Shown: piece after piece, positions 8,109 through 15,828 of the stretch
Numbering within the stretch: the stretch's first letter is position 1
Layout: every line of letters begins with the position of its first letter
NCBI GenBank assembly: GCA_003142375.1
Contig: PLME01000004.1
Coordinates: forward strand, 69,060 to 133,059
Reading direction: 5' to 3'
Source of the DNA: Dehalococcoidia bacterium
GTDB taxonomy: Bacteria > Chloroflexota > Dehalococcoidia > GIF9 > UBA5629
Length of the DNA: 64,000 bases
Position numbers and translations under genes: made by a program
The notes under the pieces: generated by a model
Databases searched by the model: none
The model's input: the letters and a program-made list of their open reading frames with translations, nothing else
Told to the model about the DNA's origin: nothing

Positions 8109-9136
8109 TTTTTTGCTGTCGCCTCCGCGGGTTTTACGGGGCAGCCGTTTTCAGGTGAGAGCGCAGAGCGCATTGCACCGGCATCGGCGAACCTGTCGCC
8201 GGGGGCGAACATGATGGCCTGCGCCAGGCACCTGGCTGTCCGCTTGGATATACCCACTGATATAAGGTAATCTGCGACCTTCCCAGCCTCGGCGTATGTG
8301 CGCGGCCAGTTCGATTTGAACAGTCCTGAGCAGATCTCGTTGGGCTGTCTGAGTGTAAGCAGGTAAATGGCGGTTTGTGCCAGGCCGCACAGGTCACAGC
8401 GCTGGTCGGCCTCGCCGCCCAGGAATAGCTCGGGGATATCGAAGCCTTTATTGGCGATCTGCGTGAAGGGGTCACCGCGTTCCTTGTCCTTGTCAGTCTC
8501 GTTCATGTTTTTGGCCGTGCCGAAGTCGATCAGCTTAACGGAGCCGTCGCTGACCAGCATGATGTTCTTGGGGTTCACATCCCTGTGAATAATGCCCGCG
8601 GCATGGATATAGCCCAGTGCGTCCAGCAGATTGCAGGCCCAATCAAGCACCTTCTTTTCGCCGGGTGAAGACCTGGGAGATGAGGACATCAGGGTCTCCC
8701 CGTTCACAAAATCCATGACCACATGGAACTCGCCGTTATAGTAAAAATCCTCGATATGCTTGACTATGACGGGGTGGTTCAGCCTTTTGAGGTAGCCGGC
8801 TTCCAGCATGAGCTTATCCAGGTAAACATTATCCATGTTGGTTCCCCGGCGCGGCGTCTTGATAATATAAGTCTTGCGTGTCTTGCGCTCGGTGGCGATC
8901 CAGATTGTCGCCATACCCCCCTGTTTAAACGGCTGCAGCCGGGCATCATAGCGTCCATTGACGGGGAAGGTGTTTTTGCCCACGGCGGGCGCCGCTGGCT
9001 GGCTGACCTTTACCTTTTTGGAGGCTGGCTTACGGAGCCTGTATTTACGGGCGACCTGGACCAAGGCCACGGTCAGTGGTATGGCTGCACAGATAGCCAC
9101 TATTATCACGATGATGAGGTTTCTATCGGGTATCAT
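8105..9136 (-). CDS. Membrane-anchored eukaryotic-like Ser/Thr protein kinase
   Basis: I start at the ATG at 9136, not the track start at 9181, because it overlaps the phosphatase stop as ATGA and has AGGA 7 nt upstream. The 343 residues have an N-terminal membrane helix (about 7-29) and a kinase domain from about 62. Visible motifs are the Gly loop KQGGMATIW, K93 in YIIK, E112, HRDVNPKN (184-191) and DFG (204-206). The usual Lys of HRDxKPxN is Asn here, as in some other bacterial kinases. No PASTA or other secreted sensor domain is present and the helix is N-terminal, unlike PknB. It should phosphorylate cytoplasmic partners and is coupled to a PP2C upstream and an FHA receptor-like gene downstream. 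Confidence 0.93.
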   Translation of the reverse strand: MIPDRNLIIVIIVAICAAIPLTVALVQVARKYRLRKPASKKVKVSQPAAPAVGKNTFPVNGRYDARLQPFKQGGMATIWIATERKTRKTYIIKTPRRGTNMDNVYLDKLMLEAGYLKRLNHPVIVKHIEDFYYNGEFHVVMDFVNGETLMSSSPRSSPGEKKVLDWACNLLDALGYIHAAGIIHRDVNPKNIMLVSDGSVKLIDFGTAKNMNETDKDKERGDPFTQIANKGFDIPELFLGGEADQRCDLCGLAQTAIYLLTLRQPNEICSGLFKSNWPRTYAEAGKVADYLISVGISKRTARCLAQAIMFAPGDRFADAGAMRSALSPENGCPVKPAEATAKK

Positions 9137-9939
9137 GATGCCGTCCTGATACTGGTTTTGGCGTTTGTCAGGGCTTGCCATGAAGGCAGGTTGACCGGCC
9201 TGGCTATAATGACCGATATATTATCGGGACCGCCCGCCAGATTGGCGTCGGCTGTCAATTCAGCGCAGGCCTGGCTGGGTCCGGGGGAATTCAGCACGGC
9301 TTCGGTGATCTTCTCCCCGGGGAGCACTCCGCATAGCCCGTCCGAGCAAAGAAGGATATTATCCCCTGCATACAGCTTCAACTGTATCAGGTCGGGGGTG
9401 CTGTCTCCCGAGTAGCCGAGGACACGGGTTATTTCGTTGCGGCGCGGGTGGCTTCTGGCTTCCTCCTGGGTGATCTTCCCGGCATCCACAAGCTGCTGGA
9501 CGACCGAGTGGTCCCTGGTGACCTGCAGGGTCTCGCGTGTGTTGATGATATAGCAGCGTGAGTCACCTATATGGGCCACATACATGTCATGGTCGATTAC
9601 CAGCGCGGCGGTAAGCGTGGTGCCCATGCCCTGCAGATCCCTGTCCCCTGCGGCCTCTATAACGCTGCTGTTGGCCCTGTCGAAGGCATCCGACATGATG
9701 GTGAGGGGTGCAGAGGGCGACCGTTCCAGCAGGCCGGCCAGGCACTCCGCGAAGAAGGTTTTAACGGCAAGGTTGCTGGCGACCTCCCCGGCATTGTGTC
9801 CTCCCATGCCGTCGGCCACGGCGAACAACCCGGCCGATGCCGTGCTCAGATGGGTCTTGATTTCAAAGCTGGTAAAAAAAATACTGTCTTCGTTCAGCTT
9901 GCGCAGAAGTCCTGTATCCCAGCCGTAGCTTATATCCAA
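9133..9939 (-). CDS. PP2C-family protein phosphatase
   Basis: The 268-residue soluble protein carries the metal-binding PPM motifs: NEDS near residue 17, VADGMGGH (Asp 43), GMGTTL, AHIGDSRCY, LCSDGL and GGPDN near the C-terminus. It is a stand-alone catalytic domain of normal size (about 240 residues) with a short tail. It should remove phosphate from Ser/Thr residues set by the kinase whose gene overlaps its stop codon by 4 nt. It follows the zinc-ribbon FHA gene by 25 nt, so all four genes from 10459 to 7002 form one operon. Confidence 0.95.
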   Translation of the reverse strand: MDISYGWDTGLLRKLNEDSIFFTSFEIKTHLSTASAGLFAVADGMGGHNAGEVASNLAVKTFFAECLAGLLERSPSAPLTIMSDAFDRANSSVIEAAGDRDLQGMGTTLTAALVIDHDMYVAHIGDSRCYIINTRETLQVTRDHSVVQQLVDAGKITQEEARSHPRRNEITRVLGYSGDSTPDLIQLKLYAGDNILLCSDGLCGVLPGEKITEAVLNSPGPSQACAELTADANLAGGPDNISVIIARPVNLPSWQALTNAKTSIRTAS

Positions 9940-9964
9940 TTCTTACTCCAGCGTAGTGATAACA

Positions 9965-10459
9965 TTACGTTAGCTTAAAGGTCAGCATCAACTCCGGCTG
10001 CAGCGAAAGCTCGATGCGGTCGCCGTCCTTCAGCGCCTGTCTGCCCTTATTGTGTATATCCACATTATTCAGTTTGGTATGGTTGGTGCTGCCCCTGCCC
10101 TCGCGGCCGTAGTCCTGGATGTAGTAGGTGCCGTTATCGCAGGTTATCAGCAAGTGCTGCCTGGAGATGCTCATTAAAATGTCGCGTGGCAGGGTACCGT
10201 CGAAATTGCTGCGTTCGATAAAGGTAGGTGTGCCTGAGAGCAGGATCTCCGCTCCACCCGGCATAAGGACCTTGGCTTTGGGCGCGGACAGCAGCGTACC
10301 GGCCTGTTCCTGCTTGACTGAACCGTTTATCCCGTTATCGTTTTCAGCCCCGGCAAAATAATTGCCGCATGTATAGCAGAAAAACCTGCCCGCGCTGTTC
10401 ACGCCCCCGCAGCGGGAGCACACGATGGTATTTTCGGCCGCTTCATCCATAGTTTGCAT
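9965..10459 (-). CDS. Zinc-ribbon FHA protein
   Basis: The 164-residue soluble protein starts with a zinc ribbon (C-S-R-C near residue 14, C-Y-T-C near 28). After a linker it has a C-terminal FHA domain (about 65-164) aligned end to end with those of the membrane FHA proteins (ISRQHLLI, then G-S-T-N-H-T-K-L-N). Two FHA positions differ from consensus: GR is ER and NGT is NHT. Phosphothreonine binding may therefore be weak, although the Arg is kept. It is first in the phosphatase-kinase operon and may be a soluble substrate or adaptor. A promoter with pho-box-like repeats lies just upstream. Confidence 0.85.
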   Translation of the reverse strand: MQTMDEAAENTIVCSRCGGVNSAGRFFCYTCGNYFAGAENDNGINGSVKQEQAGTLLSAPKAKVLMPGGAEILLSGTPTFIERSNFDGTLPRDILMSISRQHLLITCDNGTYYIQDYGREGRGSTNHTKLNNVDIHNKGRQALKDGDRIELSLQPELMLTFKLT

Positions 10460-10462
10460 AAA

Positions 10463-10530
10463 AGTTTAGTTAATCGGCAAGGGCATTGCTTGACAGCTAT
10501 CTGACGAATACCTAATATAAATCTGACAAA
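10463..10530 (-). promoter_or_regulatory. Promoter of the kinase operon with pho-box-like direct repeats
   Basis: On the minus strand TTGTCAG is followed by TCGTCAG-ATAG-CTGTCAA. The plus-strand TGAC cores start at 10491, 10502 and 10524, giving spacings of 11 and 22. The -10 box TAAACT lies at 10463-10468, 22 nt from the nearest core, exactly as at 6.2 kb. Both sites also share the flank GGC-ATTGCTTGAC around the proximal repeat. Confidence 0.6.
10490..10518 (+). promoter_or_regulatory. Candidate promoter of the FHA-winged-helix gene, overlapping the repeats
   Basis: TTGACA (10490-10495), a 17-bp spacer and TAATAT (10513-10518) point at the regulator gene. The same bases carry the direct repeats, so binding there would be expected to repress this gene while activating the opposite operon. 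A second -10-like TATACT occurs at 10563-10568. Confidence 0.5.
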
Positions 10531-10607
10531 TTCAAATTATGCCGCAACTGCATTCAATATATTATACTGCAACCAGAATGGCTGCTCAGAAGCGCCGGAG
10601 GTAAAGA

Positions 10608-11285
10608 TTGGCTTTTATCGTGGTCAAGAAAGGTGATGTGGAGGATATGGGGAGGATATTCACGCTCGATAAAATCGAGACGGTGATCGGCCGCCGCACC
10701 CTGCAGAACAAGCCCGATATCGAGCTTAACGACGAGGTGGTTTCCCGGCGGCACCTGGAGATATCGCAGAAAGGCGTCCGGTATTATATAAAGGACCTGG
10801 GCAGCACTAACGGAACGCTGCTGGATGACGATAGGATAGTGCCCGGAAATTTGTATGAACTCAAGCATAACAGCAAGATCGGCCTGGGCGTTGCCGGAGA
10901 CTCGGCGCAGGTTGTGCTCCAGTTCAAAGAGTCCGAGACCACCAATATCATGACCAGGGAATCTGCCGCCGCTAAAAGCAAAGCTGCCGCCGTCGCATGG
11001 CTCAGGATCGATGAGAGGAAGAAAGAGGTATGGGTGGATGCCAGACAGAAGAAGATATCTAAAAAGGAGTACGAGCTAATACTCTTCCTGTATAAAAACG
11101 CCGGCAATATCTGCTCGCGCGAGGAGATAATCCAGGCTGTCTGGCCGGAAAGCAAAGACCCCTCAGCCATCTCCGACGCCACTATCGACCAACTCATTCA
11201 CCGCCTGCGCGAGAAGGTGGAGCCCGAACCCGCCAAACCAACCAGGATCGTCAGCAAGAAGGCGTTCGGGTATATGCTGGTTTAG
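10608..11285 (+). CDS. FHA-winged-helix transcriptional regulator (OmpR/PhoB-type DNA-binding domain)
   Basis: The start is TTG at 10608, with GGAGGT 5 nt upstream. The 225-residue protein has an N-terminal FHA domain (about 15-100) with all key motifs (IGRR, VSRRHLEI, GSTNGTLLD). An OmpR/PhoB-type winged helix follows (about 128-225) with KKEYELILFLYKNAG, CSREEIIQAVWP, and TIDQLIHRLREKVEP before the wing FGYMLV. There is no receiver domain, so the usual Asp phosphorylation is replaced by phosphothreonine recognition. It is divergent from the kinase operon, and pho-box-like repeats lie between them. I infer that it reads the state of the local kinase and controls the locus. Confidence 0.92.
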   Translation: MAFIVVKKGDVEDMGRIFTLDKIETVIGRRTLQNKPDIELNDEVVSRRHLEISQKGVRYYIKDLGSTNGTLLDDDRIVPGNLYELKHNSKIGLGVAGDSAQVVLQFKESETTNIMTRESAAAKSKAAAVAWLRIDERKKEVWVDARQKKISKKEYELILFLYKNAGNICSREEIIQAVWPESKDPSAISDATIDQLIHRLREKVEPEPAKPTRIVSKKAFGYMLV

Positions 11286-11311
11286 CCGGGATATTTAGAA
11301 CAGGCGGATAT

Positions 11312-11812
11312 TTAAGTTTTTACGGCGGGCTTCAATCTGTTATCGATTAATTGACGTACCCTGGATGAGGCTTCGTCGAGGTGCTCAATTTCCGATGACC
11401 ACATCATTATCATGGTCTGAGGGTATTGATCTATGACAGTCAGGATCTCCGTATATTCCGATATCAGCGAGGCAATGACATGCAATAACCTGGTCACTTC
11501 CTCTTTGAGAAGAGGGTTATCGCTCCCCTTTTCAAGAGCTGTCAGCGCCATGAATTTATATTCGTCGGAAGCCAGCCTGGCTATGAGATGGTCTGCCCGT
11601 TTGGTAATTTTGGACCAGTTCACACGCGTTGGCCCGACCGTGGGAATGATTTTTTGACGTGCTAACTGATTATGTGCTGATACCAGTTCGTTGGTTTCAC
11701 AGAAAATGGCTTTCAATGGATCCAGCAGCTGTATCTCTTTGCTGGCTGCTTCAAACAAATGCAATTCGATCTCCGGGACCTCCCCCTTCTTAGCCTTAGC
11801 TTTAGCCGACAA
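11312..11812 (-). CDS. Hypothetical protein, mainly helical
   Basis: I do not recognise this 166-residue protein. It has a short Lys/Ala-rich start (SAKAKAKKGE), no signal peptide or membrane segment, and predicted long amphipathic helices (LLKEEVTRLLHVIASLISEY, later HLDEASSRVRQLI). The start is TTG at 11812 with GGAGG 9 nt upstream. A clear promoter (TTGACA, 17 bp, TAGATT) lies about 60 nt upstream. It converges with the FHA-winged-helix gene, leaving 26 nt. Its place next to the signalling locus could mean it is a partner, but nothing in the sequence shows this. Confidence 0.7.
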   Translation of the reverse strand: MSAKAKAKKGEVPEIELHLFEAASKEIQLLDPLKAIFCETNELVSAHNQLARQKIIPTVGPTRVNWSKITKRADHLIARLASDEYKFMALTALEKGSDNPLLKEEVTRLLHVIASLISEYTEILTVIDQYPQTMIMMWSSEIEHLDEASSRVRQLIDNRLKPAVKT

Positions 11813-11870
11813 TACCCTTTTCCTCCTGCATGCGATCGTGGGAGAAAATCATGCATTATGCGTTTTTGAT

Positions 11871-11899
11871 AATCTAACCGGTACCAGTGATTTTGTCAA
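11871..11899 (-). promoter_or_regulatory. Sigma-70-type promoter for the 11312-11812 gene
   Basis: On the minus strand TTGACA (11894-11899), a 17-bp spacer and TAGATT (11871-11876) stand about 60 nt upstream of the TTG start. Confidence 0.55.
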
Positions 11900-12030
11900 G
11901 TGCTTATATGATCGGCCATAGGTTCGGGGAAAAGTTCTGAACCCCGTTACTAACGGTGATGGGTTTTTGGCCTTGCTGAAATCTGTTTCCCTATCTGCTA
12001 GAATAAGCTGGTATCAACCGGGGGGAACAG

Positions 12031-12618
12031 GTGAACAAGACCGCTAAAATAATTGTAGGCACTTTAATTGCTTTAATACTGGGCAGTGTCATAGGTATTG
12101 GGTCCGCCGTCGCGGCCTTTGATATTGTGGCAAACCGACTCAGCATCAATAACGGTCCATGGCAGACCAGCCTGGCCGTGGGCAGCCAGCAGGCCGATCC
12201 GTATACCAGGACTTCCATTGCCATACACTATCTCCTGGCCCTCAACCAATCGGAAGTTATCTATTACAACGCGTATAAGGACGATAACGGAGACCCACTG
12301 CGGAGTGATTGCACATATAGGATCGAGGGCAAAACGCTGGAAACACGATGGTGGAGCATCACGGCTTATGGTACGGACGATTTTCTCATTCCCAATGAAT
12401 TAAACCGCTATTCCTATAATATGGACAATGTGAAATATGACGCCGACAACAATTTCGTGATTTATCTGTCAAAAACCCCGAAAACGGGGGACTGGTTGCC
12501 GCTGGGTGACCAGAAGACCTTTTCTCTCTCATTGCGGCTGTATAATCCCGGCCAGCTGATTCGCGATCACCCGGATATAGTCGAGCTGCCCCACATTATA
12601 AAGGAAGGCTGTAAATGA
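12031..12618 (+). CDS. DUF1214-domain protein with N-terminal membrane anchor
   Basis: The start is GTG at 12031 with a purine-rich GGGGGAA before it. The 195-residue protein has an N-terminal hydrophobic helix (about 7-29) and then the beta-rich DUF1214 fold, with SEVIYYNAYKDDNGDPL, CTYRIEGKTLETRWWSITAYG and a late FSLSLRLYNP. The fold should lie outside the cytoplasm. DUF1214 is usually the C-terminal half of a DUF1254-DUF1214 protein. Here the DUF1254-like half is a separate gene that overlaps the stop by 4 nt, so the two products probably act together. The biochemical role of this family is not established. Confidence 0.78.
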   Translation: MNKTAKIIVGTLIALILGSVIGIGSAVAAFDIVANRLSINNGPWQTSLAVGSQQADPYTRTSIAIHYLLALNQSEVIYYNAYKDDNGDPLRSDCTYRIEGKTLETRWWSITAYGTDDFLIPNELNRYSYNMDNVKYDADNNFVIYLSKTPKTGDWLPLGDQKTFSLSLRLYNPGQLIRDHPDIVELPHIIKEGCK

Positions 12619-13133
12619 ACAGGTGGTTATGGTGGAGCGCACTGGCAACCGTAGCTGTTGCAGTGATTGTCCATTTCCTCACAATATTTGCCATACCCAT
12701 TTTGATCATGGATACCGCCATGTCCAAATATCCCACAAACGTGTTGATGAAGGGCGGACGGACGACAGCCGAGAACAGGATGGTTGTCAGGCCAAGTCCC
12801 GACCTGGTCTATTCGATCCTGCTGTACGACGTGAGCCAACAGCCCATCCGCTTTAAGGCTCAGGTACCCGGCGATACCTACTGGTCGGTAGCGTTTTACG
12901 CGGCCAACACGGACAATTTCTTTGTCTTGAACGATCAGCACGTGGAATCGAATCCGTTGGAGATCCTGCTGGTCAAACAGGGCGCTGCTATTCCGGAAAA
13001 CGAGAGGGCCCAGGTAGTTGTTTCCCCCAGTGACAGGGGCATAATGCTGGTGCGCCACCTGCTTGTCAGCGACGATAAATATGATGGCGTGGTTAAAATC
13101 CAGGGGCAGTCTTCAATCCAGATGGGGTATTGA
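12615..13133 (+). CDS. DUF1254-like protein, partner of the DUF1214 gene
   Basis: The 172-residue protein starts at an ATG inside the ATGA overlap with the preceding gene. It has an N-terminal membrane helix (about 7-31). The beta-rich region that follows has RMVVRPSPDLVYSILLYDVS, the familiar DUF1254 strand that places the ligand pocket, and PGDTYWSVAFYAANTDNFF. The 3' end stops 4 nt before the convergent radical SAM gene. The gene order is the reverse of the domain order in the usual fused protein. Confidence 0.7.
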   Translation: MNRWLWWSALATVAVAVIVHFLTIFAIPILIMDTAMSKYPTNVLMKGGRTTAENRMVVRPSPDLVYSILLYDVSQQPIRFKAQVPGDTYWSVAFYAANTDNFFVLNDQHVESNPLEILLVKQGAAIPENERAQVVVSPSDRGIMLVRHLLVSDDKYDGVVKIQGQSSIQMGY

Positions 13134-13137
13134 GAAT

Positions 13138-14388
13138 CTAAATCCCGCTCTCGATGCAGTATTCACGCAGCGTATTTAACGAAGCGAAGAATTCCTTCAT
13201 CATGGTCCCCACCGGGTACATGCCCCGCCTTGAAACTGAAATAAGTCCGTCTCTCTCCTGAATAATGCCCGCCATTTTGAAGAAGATCAGCTCCGCCCAC
13301 AATTTCGAGTGAATATCTGCGCCGAAGCGTTTCCTGAACGATTCAGCGTTCAGTCCCATGCCGAAGAACTGTGTAAGCATATAGTAGCGGCAGTGCTCCA
13401 GTTCAGAAAGCCGGCGCATACGGACGATGGGCAGCTTACCCTGCGCCACCAGGTTATGATAGCCTTCCAATGAGAAGGAGTTGACCAGGAAATCGCCGCC
13501 CAGGAAGCCGACCGAGCCGGCCCCCACACCGATATAGTCGTCATAGTCGATGATATACTCGTCGATCATGCGGTCGCCGCGTGAGAAGCACCATGCGGTG
13601 GCTGGTTTATAGCCGCTATCGAGCACCTCGTGCAGGATGATGTCGTAGAACCGCTTCTCCCTGGAGGTATCCACCCGCCTGAATTTCCTTTCCAGTGCGT
13701 CCATTTTGTGTGGTGAGGGCATGAGAGGGTAGAAAGTTGCCTGGTCGATGCCCATGTCCTTGAATATCTTTACGTCCGACCTGAACTGCTCCAGCGTCTG
13801 AGTTGGGAAGTTGAACATCAGGTCGACGTTGACTGTGTCGAACTTGCCCTGCACCAGCTTGAGCTTCTCTATGGAGTCCTCGCCTTTGAAAAGTGTCCTG
13901 CCCATGGCTTTCAATAGCGTATTATCGAAGCTCTGCACGCCCACAGAGAGGCGGTTAATGCCGAGCGTTTGAAGCTGCGCTACTGTATCCGGCGTCAGCT
14001 CACGGGGCGTGGTTTCAAGGGAGATGCGCCTGACATCGAATTTAGCCCTCAGGTATGCGATAAAATCGCCCAGTTCATCCATCAGGACAGTGGGCGTGCC
14101 GCCGCCGAAATAGAAATCGTTGAACTTGAAGCCCAGTGCGCCGTACATGTCGACCTCTTTGCGCAGGTCGATGAAATAGCTGCGGGCCTGTTCCTCCTTG
14201 AAGAGATAGCGGTTGAAGCAGCAGAAAGGGCAGAGCGTGCGGCAGAAAGGGATGTGGATATAGAGCGAAACCCGATCGCCGCGGGTCTCCCCTTCGCTGG
14301 AGAGTTGGGACAGGTCAACATCCCCCGTAAATCTGAGGAATTTCTTGCCCTCGTTGCGGACGACCGAGCCTACGAACCAGGGTATCAT
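13138..14388 (-). CDS. HemN/HemW-like radical SAM protein
   Basis: The 416-residue protein has the radical SAM cluster C-R-T-L-C-P-F-C near residue 50 (Cx3Cx2C) after LYIHIPF. Typical coproporphyrinogen-oxidase family motifs follow: FYFGGGTPT, SLETTPRELT, RLSVGVQSFD and DLMFNFPTQT. The C-terminal part (about 300-416) resembles the HemN C-terminal domain with a winged-helix-like segment. True HemN, HemW and related methyltransferases cannot be told apart from sequence inspection; no heme genes lie nearby. A perfect TATAAT ends 8 nt before the ATG, so the mRNA should be leaderless. Confidence 0.87.
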   Translation of the reverse strand: MIPWFVGSVVRNEGKKFLRFTGDVDLSQLSSEGETRGDRVSLYIHIPFCRTLCPFCCFNRYLFKEEQARSYFIDLRKEVDMYGALGFKFNDFYFGGGTPTVLMDELGDFIAYLRAKFDVRRISLETTPRELTPDTVAQLQTLGINRLSVGVQSFDNTLLKAMGRTLFKGEDSIEKLKLVQGKFDTVNVDLMFNFPTQTLEQFRSDVKIFKDMGIDQATFYPLMPSPHKMDALERKFRRVDTSREKRFYDIILHEVLDSGYKPATAWCFSRGDRMIDEYIIDYDDYIGVGAGSVGFLGGDFLVNSFSLEGYHNLVAQGKLPIVRMRRLSELEHCRYYMLTQFFGMGLNAESFRKRFGADIHSKLWAELIFFKMAGIIQERDGLISVSRRGMYPVGTMMKEFFASLNTLREYCIESGI

Positions 14389-14396
14389 GATGAGAA

Positions 14397-14402
14397 ATTA
14401 TA
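14397..14402 (-). promoter_or_regulatory. -10 box of the radical SAM gene, leaderless start
   Basis: TATAAT on the minus strand is followed by TTCTCATC and the ATG at 14388. No Shine-Dalgarno is present. The -35 region is weak. Confidence 0.5.
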
Positions 14403-14533
14403 CAACATCGGCCGCCCTCTCCCTGCCCTCTCCCTGGTTCTATTATATCTCTATTGATAAAGGGGATATATGTAATATCTATGGGGAGGGCAAAATAGGT
14501 GTGGCTTAGGGACAAATCAGGTAGAATAGGAAC

Positions 14534-15280
14534 GTGGCAAAATTGCCAAGGAACTTCCCGATCAGAAGGGTGCTGGGCATGCTTATAGCAGCGGGGTTCA
14601 GCACATTCTCATTAGTCTCAGTTATCTGGCAACCATTGAATGATTTTGTTGCTCAATATATTCCAAATGCTACTAACATTGTAATAGCCATTTTATCGGG
14701 GATTGTGTTTATTATATTTGTGATTTCGGCACTTTGGGATTTATCAAGCAAATTAGATGAATCCGAAAACAAGAAGCCTTTTATATCAGTTGTGCCAGAG
14801 TTTGATAACAATGACTACTTGTGTTTAGGAGTTACTAATAATGGCGAAGAGGGCAATTTTGAAACACAGATATCTTTGCTTGTTATAGAAATGGATGACA
14901 AGTGGATTTCGGCAACAGAATTTTCCCCATGGGTAGGCATTTGGGAACACTCTGATACAAATGAGATAACGATTAGGAAAGACCGTACGGAAAAGGTTAG
15001 ATTAGCACATGATAGGGAACTGCAAGGGAAGGGCTTAGAATTACTAGGTTATGATCTTAAGACTAAGACAAAGGAGGTAATGAAGAATTTTACAAGTAAC
15101 GTCACTAAGGTCAGGCTAGGGGTCATAATCACCTCTAGTCCAAGCCCTAGAAATGGGACTTTCAAAAAAGTTTATGAGATAACCTCTTCTGATGTGGCAG
15201 AGATTAAGTTACGTGAATTTAGAAAGAATCCAATTTTACACGGTCGTCCAGCGAAGAGAAAATCAATTCTCTTGCGTTAG
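14534..15280 (+). CDS. Hypothetical membrane protein in AT-rich patch
   Basis: I do not recognise this 248-residue protein. It starts at GTG and has two membrane helices (about 12-32 and 45-68) followed by a soluble region of about 175 residues that looks beta-rich (PFISVVPEFDNNDYLCLGV, then FETQISLLVIEMDD). The soluble part resembles the cytoplasmic or periplasmic domains of small accessory membrane proteins with no assigned function. The base composition changes here: AAA, GAT and TTA codons are common, unlike the GC-richer neighbours on both sides. This marks the left edge of a probably acquired patch. Confidence 0.65.
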   Translation: MAKLPRNFPIRRVLGMLIAAGFSTFSLVSVIWQPLNDFVAQYIPNATNIVIAILSGIVFIIFVISALWDLSSKLDESENKKPFISVVPEFDNNDYLCLGVTNNGEEGNFETQISLLVIEMDDKWISATEFSPWVGIWEHSDTNEITIRKDRTEKVRLAHDRELQGKGLELLGYDLKTKTKEVMKNFTSNVTKVRLGVIITSSPSPRNGTFKKVYEITSSDVAEIKLREFRKNPILHGRPAKRKSILLR

Positions 15281-15339
15281 GAGATAATAGTGAATTCCAC
15301 GGTCTCCTCAAACATCCAAATATGATTATTAATCGTCGC

Positions 15340-15828
15340 TTATTTCTTTGGGAAAGCCAATATCCCCATTACTACAAGATTAACCGCTGGAACAAGCATT
15401 ACTAGACCAAACCACCAAGGTTCGCCAAGTGCAAGCGAAATCCTGAACCAAGCCCAAAACCATAATAATACTAGCCATAAAATAGTAGCCATGAATTCGT
15501 AAGGGAGAAAGATTGAAATGAACACGGTGACAACAGTAAGGATAAATATCCAACGCCAAGATAGGGGTATTTGAGCTATTTGATAAAGAAGATAGAGATT
15601 GATAATAGGTATCCAGGCGAACCAAGATTTATATGGTCGTGGCTTTTGAACGTCGTAAATAGACCCACTAAGGCCACCAAATATCTTAAATGTTAATTGT
15701 GGGAGTGCGCCATTGAATTCATCTGAGATTCTCTTTAGGCAAACTGCAAACCACGCGTGAATTACGCTGAAAATGACTAAGTAAATACCTATTCTTTCCA
15801 ATCTATCCAACCCCAATGTTAATATCAC
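15340..15828 (-). CDS. Hypothetical multi-span membrane protein (DUF5684-like)
   Basis: The 162 residues contain about four to five hydrophobic segments. SWFAWIPIINLYLLYQIA and WWFGLVMLVPAVNLVVMGI resemble the W-x-x-x-x-P-x-x-N-x-Y and P-x-x-N motifs of DUF5684-type proteins; that match is from memory and weak. The start is GTG at 15828, which overlaps the end of the GIY-YIG gene by 26 nt, so the two are probably co-translated. It is AT-rich like its neighbours. I cannot assign a function. Confidence 0.6.
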   Translation of the reverse strand: MILTLGLDRLERIGIYLVIFSVIHAWFAVCLKRISDEFNGALPQLTFKIFGGLSGSIYDVQKPRPYKSWFAWIPIINLYLLYQIAQIPLSWRWIFILTVVTVFISIFLPYEFMATILWLVLLWFWAWFRISLALGEPWWFGLVMLVPAVNLVVMGILAFPKK

